Made by a program: the position numbers and the translations under genes. Shown here one piece after another: positions 9,414 through 17,735 of a stretch of DNA of 64,000 nucleotides (position 1 is its first letter; each line of letters starts with the position of its first letter). The notes beneath the pieces are model-generated. The model saw only the letters and a program-made list of their open reading frames with translations. It ran no database searches and was not told the DNA's origin. The DNA is taken from contig NZ_JAPEOQ010000001.1 in NCBI RefSeq assembly GCF_026341035.1, positions 992,001 through 1,056,000 on the forward strand, given 5' to 3'. This DNA comes from Streptomyces sp. NBC_01016 (GTDB lineage: Bacteria; Actinomycetota; Actinomycetes; Streptomycetales; Streptomycetaceae).

Positions 9414-10367
9414 CTACGAGGCAGTGGACGACGCAGAAGCCGAAGGAGCCCCCGGCATCGTGTCCGTACTGTCGTGCGTCTCGTCCGGCGCCACCCCCAT
9501 CGTCAGTGACGCCACGACGCCCTTGTCGATGTGCTTCTTGAGGTACTTGAGGTGCAGCAGGCCGCCCTCGGTGCCGTTGTCCGGGTAGATCGTGTCCTCG
9601 TCGAGCGTCGTACGGGTCGTGGTGTTCGTCGAGTACGGCTCGACCTCTGCCGAGGCGAGGACCGATTCCTCGGAGAAGAAGAGCTGGCCGGTGTGGCAGG
9701 TGTGTCCGCCCTCGTAGCCCGCGTCGGTCCACTCGCCGTCGACGTGCACCTTGACGTGGATGTGCACGCAGCGGCCCTGGTACCAGCCCGGGAAGACCGT
9801 CTTGAACGCGACGCGGCCGTGCTTGTCGGTCTTCCATGTGCCGCGCAGGTAGCGCTCGTCGTCGGTGGGTTCCTGGTGCCCGCCACCGCCGCCACCGGGG
9901 CCGCCCGTCGGGGGCTCACCGGTGGGCGTGCCCGTGGGCATGTCCGTGGGGGCGCCGGTGGGAGGCGTGCCGCCGCCTCCGGAGCTCATGTCCTCGTAGC
10001 CGGAGTAGATGCCGACGGCATTGCAGTGCCAGATGTCGACGGCGGCGTCCTTCAGCGGCTTGCACGTGTCCGCGTCGATCACCTTGAGGCTCAGCAGGAG
10101 CGGGATGCCCTCCTGGTCCTCGGTGATGTCACGGCGGAGCTTGTCGGCGTCGATGTAGTACGGGCCCTCGGTGGTCTCCGTGGTGAGCTGGTAGCAGGCC
10201 TCCGTGTCCGACGCCGTTTCGTCGGCGAACGCTCCGCCCTCCGTGAGGGTGCCGGCGATGCCCACGGCCGCGACGGCCGCGCCACCCGCCAGGATGGCCC
10301 TACGGCGGGTCAACTCTCGTCTGTGTGACGCTACTTGGGTCTCAGGTTGCTCAGTCGGCTCGGTCAT
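9414..10367 (-). CDS. Tat-exported intradiol ring-cleavage dioxygenase-like protein
   Basis: 317 residues. A twin-arginine signal (RRELTRRRAILAGGAAVAAV, about residues 16-35) is followed by an intradiol dioxygenase domain. The family signature TEGPYYIDADKLRRDI is present. Candidate Fe(III) ligands are the Tyr in VGIYSGYE, the Tyr in FPGWYQGR and the two histidines of VHIHVKV. This is the extracytoplasmic branch related to catechol/protocatechuate dioxygenases; substrate unknown. A Pro/Gly/Thr-rich insert of about 40 residues (PTGTPTGEPPTGGPGGGGGG) separates the two halves of the active site. The gene is convergent with the response regulator gene, whose stop lies 4 bases away. Confidence 0.85.
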   Translation of the reverse strand: MTEPTEQPETQVASHRRELTRRRAILAGGAAVAAVGIAGTLTEGGAFADETASDTEACYQLTTETTEGPYYIDADKLRRDITEDQEGIPLLLSLKVIDADTCKPLKDAAVDIWHCNAVGIYSGYEDMSSGGGGTPPTGAPTDMPTGTPTGEPPTGGPGGGGGGHQEPTDDERYLRGTWKTDKHGRVAFKTVFPGWYQGRCVHIHVKVHVDGEWTDAGYEGGHTCHTGQLFFSEESVLASAEVEPYSTNTTTRTTLDEDTIYPDNGTEGGLLHLKYLKKHIDKGVVASLTMGVAPDETHDSTDTMPGAPSASASSTAS

Positions 10368-10457
10368 GGGCGTGGACGCTAGGGGCCGAACCTGTCAGGG
10401 ACATGGGTGTCGACTGTGAATCAAGACTGCGCATCAGGACTGCGCATCACCCGGAAA

Positions 10458-10500
10458 CGTCAGGGCCCCCGCTCCGGTGTGCGGAGCGGGGGCCCTGACG
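10458..10500. terminator. Strong terminator between aspS and the dioxygenase gene
   Basis: Perfect 19-bp inverted repeat (CGTCAGGGCCCCCGCTCCG and its complement) around a 5-base loop, GTGTG. It lies 30 bases after the aspS stop on the minus strand, and before the dioxygenase promoter. Confidence 0.85.
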
Positions 10501-10529
10501 TGAACTGCCGTACGGAGCCGGTGACTTGG

Positions 10530-12296
10530 TTACTTCTTCTCGACCGGCTTGCGCAGCTGGATGTTGAGCTCGCGCAGGCGCGACTCGTCCAGCTCGGTGG
10601 GCGCGCCCATCATCAGGTCCTGCGCGTTGCCGTTCAGCGGGAAGGAGATGGTCTCCCGGATGTTCGGCTCGTCGGCGAGGAGCATGACGATGCGGTCGAC
10701 GCCCGGGGCGATCCCGCCGTGCGGCGGGGCGCCGAAGCGGAACGCGCGGAGCATGCCCGCGAACTCGGCCTCCACGGTCTCGGCGTCGTAGCCCGCGATC
10801 TCGAACGCCTTGATCATGATGTCGGGCTCGTGGTTACGGATGGCGCCGGAGGACAGCTCGATGCCGTTGCAGACGATGTCGTACTGCCAGGCCAGGATGT
10901 CCAGCGGGTCCTTCTCCTCCAGGTCCTGCATACCGCCCTGCGGCATGGAGAACGGGTTGTGGGAGAAGTCGATCTTGCCGGTCTCCTCGTCCTTCTCGTA
11001 CATCGGGAAGTCGACGATCCAGCAGAAGCGGAACACGCCCTCCTCGAAGTGGCCGGCGCGCTTGGCGGCCTCGACGCGGACGGCGCTCATGATCTTCGAG
11101 ACCTCGTCGAACTCGCCCGCGCCGAAGAACACGGCGTGGCCGGCCTTGAGGCCGAGGCGCTCGGTGAGGACCTTGACGTTCTCCTCGGTGAGGAACTTGG
11201 CGATCGGACCGGCGAACGTGCCGTCCTCGCCGACGCGGATCCAGGCGAGGCCCTTCGCGCCCTGCTCGACCGCGTAGTCACCGAGGCCGTCGAAGAACTT
11301 GCGGGACTGCGACGCGGTGTCCGGGACGGGCAGCGCACGGACGTGCTTGCCGGCGAACGCCTTGAACTCCGAGCCCTCGAACACGTCGGTGATGTCGACG
11401 AGTTCGAGCTTGGCGCGCAGGTCCGGCTTGTCGTTGCCGTACTTCAGCATCGACTCGCGGAACGGGATGCGCGGGAACGGGGACGTGACCTCGCGGCCGC
11501 CGCCGAACTCCGTGAAGATCTCCGTCATGAGCTTCTCGATGGGGCGGAAGACGTCTTCCTGCTCCACGAAGCTCATCTCGATGTCGAGCTGGTAGAACTC
11601 GCCCGGCGAGCGGTCCGCGCGCGCGTCCTCGTCGCGGAAGCACGGCGCGATCTGGAAGTAGCGGTCGAAGCCCGAGATCATCAGCAGCTGCTTGAACTGC
11701 TGCGGCGCCTGGGGGAGGGCGTAGAACTTGCCCGGGTTCAGGCGGGACGGGACGACGAAGTCGCGGGCACCCTCGGGGGAGGTCGCGGCGAGGATCGGCG
11801 TCGCCATCTCGTTGAACCCGAGGTTGACCATCTTCGAGCGGATCGAGGCGATGACCTCGCTGCGCAGCATGATGTTGCGGTGCATGCGCTCGCGGCGCAG
11901 GTCCAGGAAGCGGTACTCCAGGCGGCGCTCCTCGCCCACCCCGTCGTCCTGGTTGATCTGGAACGGCAGCTGCTGCGCCGCGCCGAGCACCTCGACCGTG
12001 GAGGCCTCGATCTCGACCTCGCCGGTGGGCAGCTCCGGGTTGACGTTGTCCGCGCCGCGGGAGACGACCTTGCCGTCGATACGGACGACGGTCTCCTTGG
12101 TCAGCTTGTCGAGAACCTCGGCGGCCTCGGTGCCGGGACGGGCGACGAGCTGCGTGATGCCGTAGTGGTCGCGCAGATCGATGAAGAGGATGCCGCCCAG
12201 GTCTCGGCGATTGTGCAGCCAGCCGCTCAGCCGGACGTCGGAGCCGACGTCAGAGGCGCGGAGCTCGCCGCAGGTGTGGGACCTGTACCGATGCAT
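10530..12296 (-). CDS. aspS: Aspartyl-tRNA synthetase
   Basis: 588 residues, the usual bacterial AspRS length. Class II synthetase charging tRNA-Asp. An N-terminal OB-fold anticodon-binding domain (about residues 15-110) is followed by the class II core, with motif 2 in [19 protein letters not shown], the bacterial GAD insertion (about 290-410) and motif 3 in [14 protein letters not shown]. Whether it is discriminating or also misacylates tRNA-Asn cannot be settled by eye. The ATG at 12296 gives [12 protein letters not shown], the standard N-terminus. It is transcribed away from the SpoIIE-type gene. Confidence 0.96.
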   Translation of the reverse strand: MHRYRSHTCGELRASDVGSDVRLSGWLHNRRDLGGILFIDLRDHYGITQLVARPGTEAAEVLDKLTKETVVRIDGKVVSRGADNVNPELPTGEVEIEASTVEVLGAAQQLPFQINQDDGVGEERRLEYRFLDLRRERMHRNIMLRSEVIASIRSKMVNLGFNEMATPILAATSPEGARDFVVPSRLNPGKFYALPQAPQQFKQLLMISGFDRYFQIAPCFRDEDARADRSPGEFYQLDIEMSFVEQEDVFRPIEKLMTEIFTEFGGGREVTSPFPRIPFRESMLKYGNDKPDLRAKLELVDITDVFEGSEFKAFAGKHVRALPVPDTASQSRKFFDGLGDYAVEQGAKGLAWIRVGEDGTFAGPIAKFLTEENVKVLTERLGLKAGHAVFFGAGEFDEVSKIMSAVRVEAAKRAGHFEEGVFRFCWIVDFPMYEKDEETGKIDFSHNPFSMPQGGMQDLEEKDPLDILAWQYDIVCNGIELSSGAIRNHEPDIMIKAFEIAGYDAETVEAEFAGMLRAFRFGAPPHGGIAPGVDRIVMLLADEPNIRETISFPLNGNAQDLMMGAPTELDESRLRELNIQLRKPVEKK

Positions 12297-12598
12297 CGTC
12301 GTTCATCCAGCCTTTGCGCTTGGGGTTCCCCGGGAGACAACCGGGATCCCCCCAAGCCTACCGGCCCCGCCTTGGGCCCTCCGCCTCCGCCGCCTTGGGC
12401 AATCTGCCGCCAAGGGCGGCAGGGTGGGCAAGGCGGCACCCCGGCGCGGGCAGCGCCTCCGGTCGGCCCCCACCCCGTCGCGGCCCGCCGTCAGCCCCGC
12501 CGCAGCCGCACCGCAGCCCCGTCCCACCGCAACACCCCCACCCGCCCCGGCGAAGCCTCTGGTGGCCGTAATCGATCACCTCTTCCTAGAGTGGGGCA
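12297..12598. other. Intergenic region aspS / SpoIIE-type phosphatase
   Basis: 302 bases with no convincing gene; short ORFs here are Pro/Arg/Ala-rich shadows. It holds the divergent promoters of aspS and the phosphatase gene and a 46-bp hairpin repeat (12392-12437) that recurs at 31312. The sequence TCGATCACCTCTTCCTAGAGTG just before 12599 may contain the phosphatase-gene promoter. Confidence 0.5.
12392..12437 (+). repeat. 46-bp hairpin repeat, copy 1
   Basis: Begins GCCTTGGGCAATCTGCCGCC and ends GGCGGCAGGGTGGGCAAGGC plus GGC. The arms are imperfectly complementary (GCCTTG...TGCCGCC pairs with GGCGGCA...CAAGGC). Forty-four of 46 bases match the copy at 31312-31357 in the same orientation. 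Both copies are intergenic. It looks like a dispersed Streptomyces hairpin element; function unknown. Confidence 0.7.
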
Positions 12599-14839
12599 AT
12601 GCGCACCGGTGACCTCCCTCCCGTGGAGGACGTCCTCGCCGCTCTGGCCACCGGGCTGTGGCGATGGGACAACCGGGCCGGGCTCGTCACCTTCGACGCC
12701 GAGGCCGCCCGGCTCGTCGGCCTGCCCACCGCCGCCCCTGGCGAGCCGGTCACCTTGACGGAGTCCGCGGCCCGCGCCCGTTTCCACCCGGTCGACTGGA
12801 ACGAGATAGACGGGATCGTGCAGCTCGCCGTCGCCGAGGGCACCCTCGCCGAGGCCCGGCTGCGCGTCATGGACGACCAGGGCCGGGTGCTGCGCACCGT
12901 ACGCAGCCGCTCCAAGCCGGTCGCGCACGGCGACTCCCCGGACTCGTACGAGCTGATCGGCACGATCCAGGAAGTGACCGAGCCGCCGCCCGGGGCCGCC
13001 TCCCGCACCCCCGTGACCGGCGACTGGCGGCGCTCGCGCGAGGCCTTCCTGCTGGACGCGGGGCGGGCGCTCGCGGAGGCCGGGTCCACGGAGGAGGTGC
13101 TGCGGGTCGCCGCCGGGCTCTCCATGCCGGGGTTCTCGCCGGACGGCCTCGCGGTGTTCGGCGTCGCGGGCGACCGGCTCACCGTCATCGGGCACCACGG
13201 CCAGGAGGACGGCGACGAGTCCCCGTTCACCGACATGGACCTGGCCACGGACTACCCGGGCGCCGAGGTCGTCCGCACCGGGCGCGCGGTCTACCTGTCG
13301 TCGCCGGACGAGTACCGCGCCCGCTATCCGGCCGCCTGGCCGCTGGCCGCCCGCTTCGAGCGCAAGTCGTGGGCGTTCCTGCCGCTGATCGTCGCGGGCC
13401 GCACGCTCGGCGCGTGGATGGCGGGCTTCACCTACCCGGTGTCGTTCACGCCCGACGAGCGCTCGGTCCTCACCACGGTCGCGCGGATGCTGGCGCAGGC
13501 CCTCTCCAGGGCCGGGGTCGCCGAGTCGGAGCGGGAGCTGACCGACGGCCTGCAGAAGTCGATGCTGCCGACGCTCGGCCCGGAGATCCCGGGGATGAGC
13601 GTCGCCGCCCGCTATGTGCCGACCGGCGGCGGCCTCCAGGTCGGCGGCGACTGGTACGACATGATCCCGCTGCCGGGCGGTGGCATCGCCCTGGTCATCG
13701 GCGACGTACAGGGCCACGACGTGCGCGCGGCGGGCCTGATGGGGCAGCTCCGGGTCGCCCTGCGCGCGTACGCCTCCGAGGGGCACCGGCCCGACGCCGT
13801 GCTCTCCCGCGCCTCCCGCTTCCTGCACGGCATCGGCGACACCGACGAACCGGGGGCCGACCCGCGGTTCGCGACCTGTCTGTACGTCCAGGCCGACCCC
13901 GCAACCGGCGTCCTGGAGATCGCCCGCGCCGGGCACCCGGACCCCGCGATCCGGATGGCCGACGGCACCGTCCTCGTCCGCCCCACCGCGGGCGGCCTGC
14001 CGCTCGGCGTCGACCCCGACGCGGACTACCCGACGACCCGTCTCGTCCTCGAACCCGCAGAGACGCTGCTCATCTGCACGGACGGCCTGATCGAGACGGG
14101 CGGGCACGACCTGGACACCGGCTGGTCGCGGATCCGCGCGGCCCTGGAGGCCGGCCCCGACGAGCGCCTGGAAGAGCTGGCCGACGCCCTGGTGCAGGCG
14201 GTGCACGGCCCCTCCTCGCACCACACCACGGGGCCGCTCGCGGACCGCCGCGAGGACGACATCGCGCTGTTGCTGCTGCGCCGCACCACCCAGTCGGCCG
14301 GTGCCACCGTGGCCCGGCGCACCGCGATGACCATCGCCCAGGCCGAGCCCGAGCGGATCGCGGCCGCCCGCCAGCAGCTGCGGGAGCTGCTGCACGACTG
14401 GGCCGACACGGATCAGATGGACTCGGCGGTGCTGCTCGTCTCCGAGATGGTCACCAACGTCCTGGTGCACACCGACGGCGACGCGCTCCTGGTCGCCGAG
14501 ATGACCCGGCACGGCGCCGAACCGCGCCGGCTGCGCGTGGAGGTCGCGGACGCCTCCGACGACCTGCCGCACAAGCGCCGCCCCGGTGAACTGGCGTCGT
14601 CGGGGCGGGGTCTGGTGCTCATGGAGCTGCTGGCCGACCGGTGGGGCGTGGACCCTCGGGGCGAGGGCAAGAGCATCTGGTTCGAGCTCTACGAACCCTC
14701 GGAGGCCCCGGCGGCCCCGGCAGCACCGGAGGTCCCGGAAGCCTCGGTGGACCCGGTGGACCCGGTGGCCCCAGAGGACCCGTCACCCGTTTCACGTGAA
14801 ACAGAAGGTGGTCCTTCGCCCATGTCATCGGGCGCGTAA
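12599..14839 (+). CDS. PAS-GAF-SpoIIE phosphatase with C-terminal anti-sigma-type ATPase domain
   Basis: 746 residues with four domains in order: PAS-like (about 15-125), GAF (about 150-305), PP2C/SpoIIE serine phosphatase (about 335-545, with GGDWYDMIPL and GHDVRAAGLMGQLR metal-binding motifs) and an HATPase_c kinase domain (about 555-700, with SEMVTNVLVHT). Such proteins act in partner-switching control of sigma factors, combining phosphatase and RsbW-like kinase in one chain; partners are not encoded nearby. The last ~50 residues are an Ala/Pro/Val-rich tail that overlaps the 3' end of the opposite-strand transporter gene and includes VSRET, encoded by a parS site. Confidence 0.9.
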   Translation: MRTGDLPPVEDVLAALATGLWRWDNRAGLVTFDAEAARLVGLPTAAPGEPVTLTESAARARFHPVDWNEIDGIVQLAVAEGTLAEARLRVMDDQGRVLRTVRSRSKPVAHGDSPDSYELIGTIQEVTEPPPGAASRTPVTGDWRRSREAFLLDAGRALAEAGSTEEVLRVAAGLSMPGFSPDGLAVFGVAGDRLTVIGHHGQEDGDESPFTDMDLATDYPGAEVVRTGRAVYLSSPDEYRARYPAAWPLAARFERKSWAFLPLIVAGRTLGAWMAGFTYPVSFTPDERSVLTTVARMLAQALSRAGVAESERELTDGLQKSMLPTLGPEIPGMSVAARYVPTGGGLQVGGDWYDMIPLPGGGIALVIGDVQGHDVRAAGLMGQLRVALRAYASEGHRPDAVLSRASRFLHGIGDTDEPGADPRFATCLYVQADPATGVLEIARAGHPDPAIRMADGTVLVRPTAGGLPLGVDPDADYPTTRLVLEPAETLLICTDGLIETGGHDLDTGWSRIRAALEAGPDERLEELADALVQAVHGPSSHHTTGPLADRREDDIALLLLRRTTQSAGATVARRTAMTIAQAEPERIAAARQQLRELLHDWADTDQMDSAVLLVSEMVTNVLVHTDGDALLVAEMTRHGAEPRRLRVEVADASDDLPHKRRPGELASSGRGLVLMELLADRWGVDPRGEGKSIWFELYEPSEAPAAPAAPEVPEASVDPVDPVAPEDPSPVSRETEGGPSPMSSGA

Positions 14840-15867
14840 CGCCTCCTCAGCTCCCCGAGGACGCCGAACGCGGCGGCCACCAGCGGCACCGCGAGCAGCA
14901 TCCCGAGAATGCCCGCGACCGCCGCGCCCGCCGTGATCGCCAGCATCACCATCGCGGGGTGCATCTGGACGGTGCGCGACTGGATCATCGGCTGCAGGAT
15001 GTGCCCCTCCAGCTGCTGCACGGCGAGGATCACCCCGAGCGTCCACAGGGCGATGATCAGCCCCCGGTCGGCGAGCGCGACGAGCACGGCGACGGCCCCG
15101 GAAAGCGTCGCGCCGAGGTAGGGGATGTACGCGCCGACGAAGACCAGCGCGCCCAGGCCCACCGCACCCGGCACCTGAAGGATCAGCAGTCCGACGGTGA
15201 TGCAGATGCCGTCGATGAGCGCGATGAACGTGGTGCCGCGCATGAACCCCGAGATCGCCTCGAAGGCCCGCCGCCCCATGGCCTCCAGGACCTCGCCGTG
15301 GTGCGGGGCGATCGCGCGCGCGAGCCCTGCGGCCCGGTTGGAGTCCTTCAGGAAGAAGAAGGTGAGCAACAGCGCGAGCACGCTGGTGGCGAGCAGCGAG
15401 CCCAGCGCGGAGAGCCCGGCGATCACCCCGCCTGCCAGGTTGGAGCCCCACTTGCCGACCTGGTCCTTGGCCTTGTCGGCGACATCGCCGAGATCATCGG
15501 CGCCGGTGAGGCCGACGTGGTCCCTGAGCCAGTCCCCGGCCTGCCGCACCGAGTCGACGATCTGCTGCCCGGTGTCGATCAGCGCGGTGACCACGATGTA
15601 GCCGGCGCCGCCGACCACGGCGATGAGCGCGACGCAGGTGAGGATGGCGGCCAGCGCGCGCGGCAGCTTCAGCTTGGTGAGCCATTCGAAGACCGGGCCG
15701 AGGAGCGCGGTGCCTAGCAGCGCGAGCAGCACGGGCGTGACGGCCGAATGGAAGATGATGACCAGCGCGATCCCGACGCCCGCGACCGCGGTGACGAGCA
15801 GCATGACTGCGCACCAGGCGGCGAGGCGGCGGGCGGGGTCGGGGAGGAGTGGCTTACCGGTCTGCAC
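14689..15867 (-). CDS. AI-2E family transporter (PF01594) membrane protein
   Basis: 392 residues with about seven to eight membrane segments and the family motifs RGTTFIALIDGICI and LGATLSGAVAVLVAL. The family (YdiK/TqsA/PerM-like) exports small molecules or ions; the substrate here is unknown. The N-terminus (MQTGKPLLPDPARRLAAWCAV) fits. The ~45-residue C-terminal tail is Gly/Ser/Thr-rich (SGATGSTGSTEASGTSG). It is encoded antisense to the tail of the SpoIIE-type gene over 151 bases, an unusually long convergent coding overlap. The tail also contains VSRET from the palindromic parS site. Confidence 0.87.
   Translation of the reverse strand: MQTGKPLLPDPARRLAAWCAVMLLVTAVAGVGIALVIIFHSAVTPVLLALLGTALLGPVFEWLTKLKLPRALAAILTCVALIAVVGGAGYIVVTALIDTGQQIVDSVRQAGDWLRDHVGLTGADDLGDVADKAKDQVGKWGSNLAGGVIAGLSALGSLLATSVLALLLTFFFLKDSNRAAGLARAIAPHHGEVLEAMGRRAFEAISGFMRGTTFIALIDGICITVGLLILQVPGAVGLGALVFVGAYIPYLGATLSGAVAVLVALADRGLIIALWTLGVILAVQQLEGHILQPMIQSRTVQMHPAMVMLAITAGAAVAGILGMLLAVPLVAAAFGVLGELRRRYAPDDMGEGPPSVSRETGDGSSGATGSTGSTEASGTSGAAGAAGASEGS
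14789..14802. promoter_or_regulatory. parS centromere site (ParB binding), copy 1
   Basis: GTTTCACGTGAAAC, a perfect 14-bp palindrome identical to the Streptomyces parS consensus, bound by ParB for origin segregation. It lies inside the region coded on both strands, and because it is palindromic it encodes VSRET in each protein. Streptomyces parS sites cluster around oriC. Confidence 0.9.
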
Positions 15868-15961
15868 CCCGCCAGACGATCATGCACGCGAACGCCCCGC
15901 CTCCCGGCCGGGTCCGGCCGAGTGACGGGGCGTCACATCACGCATCACCTCACGCGATGCC

Positions 15962-16927
15962 TTACGTGTGCGGCAGGCGCTCCTTGCTGGGGATGACGCC
16001 CAGGCGTCCGGCCTGGAAGTCGTCGAAGGCCTGCTGCAGTTCGGCCTTGTTGTTCATCACGAACGGGCCGTAGTGCGCCATGGGCTCACGGATCGGCTGC
16101 CCGCCCAGGATGACCACTTCGAGGTCGGGGGTGTTCGCGTCCTGGGCCTCGTCGGCGCGCACGGTCAGGGACGAGCCCGCGCCGAACACGGCGGTCTGTC
16201 CCGTGTGCACGGGACGCCGGTCGGCGCCGACGGAGCCGCGGCCCGCGAGCACGTACACGAGCCCGTTGTAGTCCTCACGCCACGGCAGCGTCGCCTCGGC
16301 GCCCGGGCGGACGGTGGCGTGCACCATCGTGATCGGGGTGTGCGTGATGCCGGGACCCTCGTTGCCGTCCAGCTCACCGGCGATGACGCGGAGCAGCGCG
16401 CCGCCGTCTTCGGTGGTGAGCAGCTTGACCTGGCCACCGCGGATGTCCTGGTAGCGCGGGTTCTGCATCTTGTCCTTGGCGGGCAGGTTGACCCACAGCT
16501 GGAGGCCGTGGAACAGACCGCCGGACATGACGAGCGACTCGGGCGGCGTCTCGATGTGCAGGAGGCCGCTGCCCGCCGTCATCCACTGGGTGTCGCCGTT
16601 GGTGATGGTGCCGCCACCGCCGTGCGAGTCCTGGTGGATGAAGGTGCCGTCGATGATGTACGTGACGGTCTCGAAGCCGCGGTGCGGGTGCCAGGGCGTG
16701 CCCTTGGGCTCACCGGCCTCGTACTCCACCTCACCCATCTGGTCCATCATGATGAACGGGTCGAGGTGCTTGTAGTTGATCCCGGCGAACGCGCGGCGCA
16801 CCGGGAATCCCTCCCCTTCGAAACCGCTGGGCGCGGTCGTCACAGCGAGCACGGGGCGCGCCACGGCGTCCGCCGGCGCGGCCACACGGGGCAGGGTCAG
16901 CGGGTTCTCGACGGTCACAGCGGGCAT
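15962..16927 (-). CDS. Pirin family protein (phiC31 attB host gene)
   Basis: 321 residues from the ATG at 16927 (MPAVTVENPL), which has a GGAGG site. A further upstream in-frame ATG at 16981 has none and would run through the promoter. Bicupin pirin fold: the metal-binding histidines are in HPHRGFETVTYI and FIHQDSHG, and the C-terminal pirin domain starts around residue 190 (GPGITHTPITMVHATVRPG). Pirins are Fe-binding proteins with quercetinase or regulatory roles; the exact role here is unknown. The coding sequence includes a phiC31-type attB, as in the S. coelicolor homologue SCO3798 (from memory). Confidence 0.93.
   Translation of the reverse strand: MPAVTVENPLTLPRVAAPADAVARPVLAVTTAPSGFEGEGFPVRRAFAGINYKHLDPFIMMDQMGEVEYEAGEPKGTPWHPHRGFETVTYIIDGTFIHQDSHGGGGTITNGDTQWMTAGSGLLHIETPPESLVMSGGLFHGLQLWVNLPAKDKMQNPRYQDIRGGQVKLLTTEDGGALLRVIAGELDGNEGPGITHTPITMVHATVRPGAEATLPWREDYNGLVYVLAGRGSVGADRRPVHTGQTAVFGAGSSLTVRADEAQDANTPDLEVVILGGQPIREPMAHYGPFVMNNKAELQQAFDDFQAGRLGVIPSKERLPHT
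16682..16730. mobile_element. phiC31-type bacterial attachment site attB
   Basis: The 49 bases match the well-known phiC31 attB, as remembered, at all but three positions, all in the right half. The left arm GTGCGGGTGCCAGGGCGTGC is unchanged and the crossover core TTG is at 16704-16706. The site is unoccupied and the pirin reading frame (YEAGEPKGTPWHPH) is intact. Confidence 0.88.
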
Positions 16928-16949
16928 GGCGGCCTCCTCAAGGTCTGAT

Positions 16950-16964
16950 TTCAATTTAGTTGAA
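16950..16964. promoter_or_regulatory. Candidate operator upstream of the pirin gene
   Basis: TTCAA-TTTAG-TTGAA, a 5-bp inverted repeat with a 5-bp spacer, 23 bases upstream of the pirin start. Its AT-rich composition stands out and resembles MarR-type operators. No MarR gene is adjacent, so the binder is unknown. Confidence 0.4.
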
Positions 16965-17032
16965 CGGTGAACATCTAGCAAGTCGTGCGGTATTCCCGGC
17001 CGCGCCGGGGCCGGGTCCGGACACGCAAAAGA

Positions 17033-17054
17033 CCCGGACGCGTGAGCGTCCGGG
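17033..17054 (-). terminator. Terminator after the SseB gene
   Basis: Perfect 9-bp stem CCCGGACGC / GCGTCCGGG with a GTGA tetraloop, 27 bases past the SseB-family stop on the minus strand. Confidence 0.7.
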
Positions 17055-17080
17055 CCCGTAGGAAGTGGCGGGGGGTGCGG

Positions 17081-17539
17081 TTATCCGTACATGCGGCGCA
17101 TCGCGAAGTCGACCATCTCCTCGACCGCCTTCGCGTCGAAGACCATCCGGTGCTCGCCCTCCATGTCGAGGACGAAGCCGTATCCGGTGGGCAGCAGGTC
17201 GATCACCTCCGCGCCGGTGATGACGAAGTACTTGGACTCCTTGCCCGCGTACCTGCGCAGCTCCTTGAGCGTGCTGAACATCGGGATCACCGGCTGCTGC
17301 GTGTTGTGCAGCGCGAGGAAGCCCGGGTTGTCACCACGCGGGCAGTAGACCTTCGACGAGGCGAAGATCTGCTGGAAGTCCTCGGCGGACATCGAGCCCG
17401 TGGTGAACGCGCGGACCGCGTCCGTGAGCGAGGGCGGCGACGGCTCCGGATACAGCGGCGGAGCCTGCTGCCCGTACCCGCCCTGCGGCGGCGCGTACTG
17501 CTGCTGCCCGGCGCCCGGGCTCTGGTCGTAGCCGTACAT
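17081..17539 (-). CDS. SseB family protein
   Basis: 152 residues. A Gln/Pro/Gly/Tyr-rich N-terminus (QSPGAGQQQYAPPQGGYGQQ region) precedes an SseB-type N-terminal domain (PF07179). That domain has VYCPRGDN, FLALHNTQQPVIPMFSTLKELRRYAG and LPTGYGFVLDMEG. The domain's function is unclear; members are found in type III and type VII secretion-associated contexts and as stand-alone cytosolic proteins. The start MYGYDQSPG at 17539 is the only sensible one. Confidence 0.82.
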   Translation of the reverse strand: MYGYDQSPGAGQQQYAPPQGGYGQQAPPLYPEPSPPSLTDAVRAFTTGSMSAEDFQQIFASSKVYCPRGDNPGFLALHNTQQPVIPMFSTLKELRRYAGKESKYFVITGAEVIDLLPTGYGFVLDMEGEHRMVFDAKAVEEMVDFAMRRMYG

Positions 17540-17632
17540 GAGGGAAAGACTACCGACGCCCGAGGGGGCGGCGGGACGAGAGCGCCAAGGCGCCTAGTTC
17601 GTCACAGATGCCCACTGGGGGTTGATTCTTAT

Positions 17633-17644
17633 TACCCACGGGTA
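17633..17644. promoter_or_regulatory. Candidate operator, acyl-CoA dehydrogenase promoter
   Basis: TACCC-AC-GGGTA, a perfect 5-bp inverted repeat. It overlaps a promoter-like TTGATT (17622) ... TAGCAT (17643) pair and lies 92 bases before the acyl-CoA dehydrogenase start. Probably the site of a fatty-acid-responsive TetR repressor; the binder is not identified. Confidence 0.45.
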
Positions 17645-17735
17645 GCATTGTGTTGGTTACTAGTTGGTATGCGTACGAGGACGGTCCGGGCGACCCCGGA
17701 CGACCCGCCTCCCCGATCTTTACGGAGCCGTCGCC

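Noticed and set aside
10407..12758. 783-residue plus-strand frame opposite aspS
   Set aside because: Antisense composition (Val/Leu/Asp/Arg-rich) with no motif, while aspS has full synthetase signatures on the other strand.
15122..15451. AI-2E family gene as a genuine AI-2 quorum-sensing exporter
   Set aside because: The family name is historical; no luxS or AI-2 pathway gene is seen, so only membership is claimed.
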